From NCBI GenBank assembly GCA_019114745.1, contig DXEY01000042.1, positions 1-8,135 on the forward strand: a DNA stretch of 8,135 bases, given 5' to 3'. Below the pieces are notes generated by a model, which ran no database searches, was not told the origin of the DNA, and was given only the letters and a program-made list of their open reading frames with translations. Shown piece after piece: positions 5,151-8,135 of this stretch; position 1 is the stretch's first letter, and each line of letters opens with the position of its first letter. Made by a program: the position numbers and the translations under genes. Source of the stretch: Candidatus Mediterraneibacter colneyensis (GTDB taxonomy: Bacteria > Bacillota > Clostridia > Lachnospirales > Lachnospiraceae).

Positions 5151-7277
5151 ATGTCACTGCACACATCAGACCTTGTGCTCGTACCAGGGCGTCAGCTCAC
5201 ACCTTTGGATACGATCTCCGGATTCCAGGTGAGACCGGGATTCTTCCGTTTCTTCGGCGCCACCATCATCCCCGGAGGAGTAAACTTTACGATCCAGTCG
5301 CACGGCGCCACGTCATGTGAGCTGCTCCTCTTCCACCGCGAAGCGGAAGAGCCTTTTGCCGTGCTGAAGTTTCCTGACAATTATAAGATCGGGTTTGTAT
5401 ATTCCATGATCGTATTCGGGCTGGATGTGGAAGAATTTGAGTACGCCTACCGGCTGGACGGCCCCTATGACACAAAAAAGGGTCTCCGTTTTGATAAGAG
5501 CAAGCTCCTGCTCGACCCCTATGCCCGGGCAGTGACCGGACAGAGCCAGTGGGGATGTAAAAATAACGCGCAGCACGGCTACCGCGCCAGGGTCGTACAC
5601 AACAACTTCGACTGGGGACTTGAGAGAAATGACGCGGTTCCTATGGAGGATCTCATCATCTACGAACTCCATGTGAGAGGGTTTACCAAATCCCCCACAT
5701 CAAATACTGCCTTTCCCGGCACATTCCGCGGACTGGAAGAAAAGATCCCCTACCTGAAGGAACTCGGTGTGAACGCGGTGGAACTGATGCCCGTCTTTGA
5801 ATTTGATGAGATGCGCGACGCCCGGATGATCGATGAGAACGAACTTCTGGACTACTGGGGATACAATCCGGTCTGTTTCTTCGCGCCAAATACAAGCTAT
5901 TCCTCTGAAATCGAATACAACCGCGAAGGCATGGAATTAAAAAAGATGATCAAGACTCTCCATGACAATGAGATCGAAGTGATCCTCGACGTGGTATTCA
6001 ACCACACGGCAGAGGGCAACGAGTACGGCCCATCCTTCTGTTTCAAGGGGTTTGACAATAACATTTACTATATGCTCACCCCTGACGGGAAATACTACAA
6101 TTTCAGCGGCTGCGGCAACACGCTCAACTGCAACCACCCTGTCGTGCAGGAGCTGATCCTGGACTGCCTGCGCTACTGGGTCACGGACTACCGGGTGGAC
6201 GGGTTCCGTTTCGACCTGGCGTCTATCCTGGGGCGAAGCGAAAACGGCACCCCGCTGAACCAGCCGCCGCTGCTCCGCAGCCTGGCATTTGACCCGATCC
6301 TCGGTAATGTAAAACTCATCGCCGAGGCATGGGATGCGGGAGGACTCTACCAGGTAGGTTCCTTCCCCTCCTGGAAACGCTGGGCTGAATGGAACGGCAG
6401 ATACAGAGATGATATGCGCTGTTTTCTGAAAGGCGACAGCCACATGGCGAAAACTGCCGCCCAGCGTATGACCGGTTCCCCGGACTTATACGATCCTGTC
6501 TACAGGGGCGGCAACGCTTCCGTGAATTTTCTGACCTGCCACGACGGATTTACACTGTACGATCTGTACAGCTATAACGAGAAGCACAATGAGGCGAACG
6601 GATGGGACAACACCGACGGATTTGACGACAACAACAGTTGGAACTGCGGTGCGGAAGGCGACACGGACGATGCGGAGGTTCTGTCCCTTCGATACCGGAT
6701 GATCAAAAATGCCTGTGCCGTGCTCATGTGCAGCCGGGGAACGCCTATGTTCCTCTCCGGCGATGAATTTGGCGATACCAGATACGGCAACAACAATCCC
6801 TACTGTCAGGATAACCAGATCTCCTGGCTGGACTGGAGCCTTCTCGAAAAAAACAGGGATTTATTTGAATTTTTCCGGTATATGATCGCCCTGCGGAAGA
6901 AGCATCCGGCGATCCGCAAAGACCTGGAGCCCAGCTATTTCCGGTTCCCCTCCATGAGCATACACGGGGCAGATCCATGGAAACAGGATATTCCCGAGGA
7001 TTCTTACATCGCATGCGTCCTTTTTGCCGGATACGATGATGAGGGCAGACGGGAGGATCTCGTCTATGTTGCTGTCAATGCTTACTGGTTCGCGTCTGAG
7101 ATCACGCTCCCTGACCTTCCCGAAGGGTATCACTGGAGCATTGCCGTCAACACCGGTGATCCCAGGCAGCAGACGTTCCCGGAAGGGAAGATGCCCCGGG
7201 CGGAAAAGACTGTCCTTCTCGGAGAGCGCTCTGTGATCGTATTTATCGGAGAAACTGATGCCGAAAGCCCGGTCTGA
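5151..7277 (+). CDS. glgX: Glycogen debranching enzyme, isoamylase/GlgX type (GH13)
   Basis: The 708-residue product (710 if ATG 5145 is used) cleaves alpha-1,6 branch points of glycogen or related glucans. A CBM48-like N-terminal beta domain covers about residues 20-120. The GH13 barrel follows, with the conserved regions in order: DVVFNH (280-285), GFRFD (351-355, Asp355 the nucleophile), AEAWDAGG (391-398, Glu392 the acid/base) and CHDGF (463-467, Asp465 the transition-state stabiliser). YELHVRGFT at 171-179 and the SGDEFG and NNNPYCQDNQISWLDW segments are hallmarks of isoamylase-type debranching enzymes. A small C-terminal beta domain ends at the stop. There is no signal peptide, so it acts on intracellular storage glucan rather than dietary starch. 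No other glycogen genes are in view; it is transcribed alone, divergently from the PurF-like gene, and ends in a hairpin that overlaps its stop. Confidence 0.95.
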   Translation: MSLHTSDLVLVPGRQLTPLDTISGFQVRPGFFRFFGATIIPGGVNFTIQSHGATSCELLLFHREAEEPFAVLKFPDNYKIGFVYSMIVFGLDVEEFEYAYRLDGPYDTKKGLRFDKSKLLLDPYARAVTGQSQWGCKNNAQHGYRARVVHNNFDWGLERNDAVPMEDLIIYELHVRGFTKSPTSNTAFPGTFRGLEEKIPYLKELGVNAVELMPVFEFDEMRDARMIDENELLDYWGYNPVCFFAPNTSYSSEIEYNREGMELKKMIKTLHDNEIEVILDVVFNHTAEGNEYGPSFCFKGFDNNIYYMLTPDGKYYNFSGCGNTLNCNHPVVQELILDCLRYWVTDYRVDGFRFDLASILGRSENGTPLNQPPLLRSLAFDPILGNVKLIAEAWDAGGLYQVGSFPSWKRWAEWNGRYRDDMRCFLKGDSHMAKTAAQRMTGSPDLYDPVYRGGNASVNFLTCHDGFTLYDLYSYNEKHNEANGWDNTDGFDDNNSWNCGAEGDTDDAEVLSLRYRMIKNACAVLMCSRGTPMFLSGDEFGDTRYGNNNPYCQDNQISWLDWSLLEKNRDLFEFFRYMIALRKKHPAIRKDLEPSYFRFPSMSIHGADPWKQDIPEDSYIACVLFAGYDDEGRREDLVYVAVNAYWFASEITLPDLPEGYHWSIAVNTGDPRQQTFPEGKMPRAEKTVLLGERSVIVFIGETDAESPV

Positions 7278-7301
7278 CGCCTTATGGCGCCGGCCGGGCT
7301 T
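7265..7301. terminator. GC-rich hairpin, probable terminator between convergent genes
   Basis: AAGCCCGG (7265-7272) pairs with CCGGGCTT (7294-7301), with an inner CGCC-TTAT-GGCG stem. The TGA stop of glgX at 7275-7277 lies inside the structure. The following tract on the + strand is pyrimidine-rich but not a clean U-run; on the minus strand the stem ends in TTTC. The strong stem and its place between two converging stops (7277 and 7313) make a two-way terminator likely, though a weak one by U-tract standards. Confidence 0.6.
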
Positions 7302-7312
7302 CCCTGTCTCTT

Positions 7313-8047
7313 TCACTCCCCTTCGCTTTTATCCCAGAGGAGTGTCCCATATGTTTCGATCATCTCCTGAGCCTCTTCTTCACTCGCGTCTTCGATCTCA
7401 TCGATCCCCTTATCCAGATAGTAGATCATGTCCACATTACTGAAATCCTTGTCTTCATATCCGTTCTGTATCCATACCGCCTCGCCTCCGCTTCTCACCG
7501 GCTCACGCTGAAACAGATAATCCCTCACTGTCATCTGGCAGCTCAGAAAGGCGACGTTTTTTTCTTCCCCGTCCACCGTCATTGTCCGGTATCGGAAATC
7601 AGCATAGTTAAACCCATATGTCCCGGCTTTTTCTGTAACCATGACCCCCGTGCTGACGGTCCACTGTTCCTCCCCGTCTTCCGATCCCAGATAGACCTTG
7701 TTGGGCCAGGAGTTCTGCGCTTCCACCTGCACCTGGTCATAGGGAAGCTCGATCCACCACCCGGAGACCCAGAAAAATCCTGCGATCACCAGAGCGACTG
7801 CCGCACAGCTTATCAGGATCCAGCGGAGCCTGACGCGCCGGAATTTTTTCAGGACATCCCTGCTCTTTTTTCTGCTTTTTTCATCTTCTTTTGCATCAGC
7901 GCCGAATCCCGCGCTCTTCATCTCCTGATAATACTGCCGGCACGTCACGCACTCGTCCAGATGTTTTTCGATTTCCCCGTTTGTAACATCTCCCGTCAGT
8001 CCGTCTATATAACTCGGCATCAGATCCCTTACAATCTCACACTTCAT
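7313..8047 (-). CDS. Membrane anti-sigma factor with zf-HC2 (ZAS) domain
   Basis: The 244-residue product has three parts. The cytosolic N-terminus carries Cys3, His29, Cys33 and Cys36, the H-x3-C-x2-C signature of zinc-containing anti-sigma domains that bind and inactivate an ECF sigma factor. A Lys/Arg-rich stretch (about 58-75) precedes a single membrane helix (about 76-97), consistent with the N-terminus inside. An extracytoplasmic domain of about 145 residues follows, rich in acidic and aromatic residues, with no recognised family. The start ATG (8045-8047) has AAGGAG seven bases upstream (8055-8060) and overlaps the end of the upstream sigma-factor gene by 11 bases, so the pair is co-transcribed and probably translationally coupled. 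Release of the sigma factor on an envelope or redox signal is the usual role; the signal is not visible here. It ends 35 bases from the converging glgX stop. Confidence 0.9.
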   Translation of the reverse strand: MKCEIVRDLMPSYIDGLTGDVTNGEIEKHLDECVTCRQYYQEMKSAGFGADAKEDEKSRKKSRDVLKKFRRVRLRWILISCAAVALVIAGFFWVSGWWIELPYDQVQVEAQNSWPNKVYLGSEDGEEQWTVSTGVMVTEKAGTYGFNYADFRYRTMTVDGEEKNVAFLSCQMTVRDYLFQREPVRSGGEAVWIQNGYEDKDFSNVDMIYYLDKGIDEIEDASEEEAQEMIETYGTLLWDKSEGE

Positions 8048-8135
8048 CTTTTTTCTCCTTCCCGCCGCTGCCGGAGACCAGCTTCTGTTTTGCCCGGTAA
8101 AATGTCACCCGGGCCCAGTTCTCACTCCTGCCAAA
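8037..8135 (-). CDS. ECF-type RNA polymerase sigma factor, C-terminal end (truncated by the window)
   Basis: A minus-strand frame enters at the window edge and ends in TGA at 8037-8039, giving the last 32 residues. It starts with Gly-Arg-Ser-Glu-Asn-Trp-Ala-Arg-Val-Thr-Phe-Tyr-Arg-Ala-Lys, which matches the recognition helix of sigma region 4.2 at the end of ECF sigma factors, followed by a Gly/Lys/Glu-rich tail. Its overlap with the zf-HC2 anti-sigma gene strongly supports the call, since such pairs are standard. The promoter-recognition domain sigma-2 and the start lie outside the window. Confidence 0.85.
   Translation of the reverse strand, partial: FGRSENWARVTFYRAKQKLVSGSGGKEKKDEV

Noticed and set aside
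5937..6443. Open frame of 168 codons on the minus strand inside glgX
   Set aside because: It is antisense to the GH13 catalytic core; the Val/Glu-rich composition is that of a shadow frame and there is no supporting start signal.
1..8135. Mobile element, CRISPR array or RNA gene
   Set aside because: No transposase or integrase, terminal inverted repeats, regularly spaced repeats, tRNA-like cloverleaf or rRNA sequence was seen.

Overview
The window looks like chromosomal DNA from a Clostridia member, most probably Lachnospiraceae. This is inferred from moderate-to-high GC coding sequence, strong AGGAGG-type ribosome binding sites, and a zf-HC2 anti-sigma/ECF sigma pair and gene styles typical of that family. 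There is no sign of a phage, insertion sequence, plasmid function, CRISPR array or RNA gene. No gap between genes exceeds 300 bases.

Layout: (1) Bases 1-177 hold the 3' end of an unidentified + strand gene. It ends at a hairpin (203-252) that can serve both directions. (2) Bases 264-4962 hold five minus-strand genes, read right to left: a PurF-type amidophosphoribosyltransferase homologue, an Mrp/NBP35 iron-sulfur carrier ATPase, an alpha/beta hydrolase, a histidine-phosphatase-superfamily protein and a small protein of unknown function. Mrp, hydrolase and phosphatase are closely packed and are probably co-transcribed from a promoter just upstream of mrp. The PurF homologue and the small last gene each have a plausible promoter of their own. 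(3) Bases 4963-5150 are a divergent promoter region. (4) Bases 5151-7277 hold a glycogen debranching enzyme of the isoamylase/GlgX type on the + strand, ending in a GC-rich hairpin. (5) Bases 7313-8135 hold, convergently, a membrane anti-sigma factor and, upstream and overlapping it by 11 bases, the C-terminal end of an ECF sigma factor that runs off the window.

The most notable item is the PurF homologue. Its phosphoribosyltransferase domain keeps the PRPP-binding loop, and all four cysteines that bind the 4Fe-4S cluster in Bacillus-type PurF are present. Every signature residue of the N-terminal glutaminase appears to be replaced: the nucleophilic Cys is Gly, and the Arg, Asn-Gly and Asp positions are also changed. 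The flexible loop that couples the two domains is altered as well. This suggests an enzyme that uses free ammonia, another nucleophile or another protein's ammonia, or one that has become regulatory. The next gene downstream is an Mrp-type Fe-S carrier with an N-terminal cysteine cluster resembling NBP35, so a functional link through cluster loading is possible but unproven.

The remaining genes are mostly housekeeping or accessory metabolism: storage polysaccharide debranching, two hydrolases of unknown substrate, and an envelope-type sigma/anti-sigma switch.
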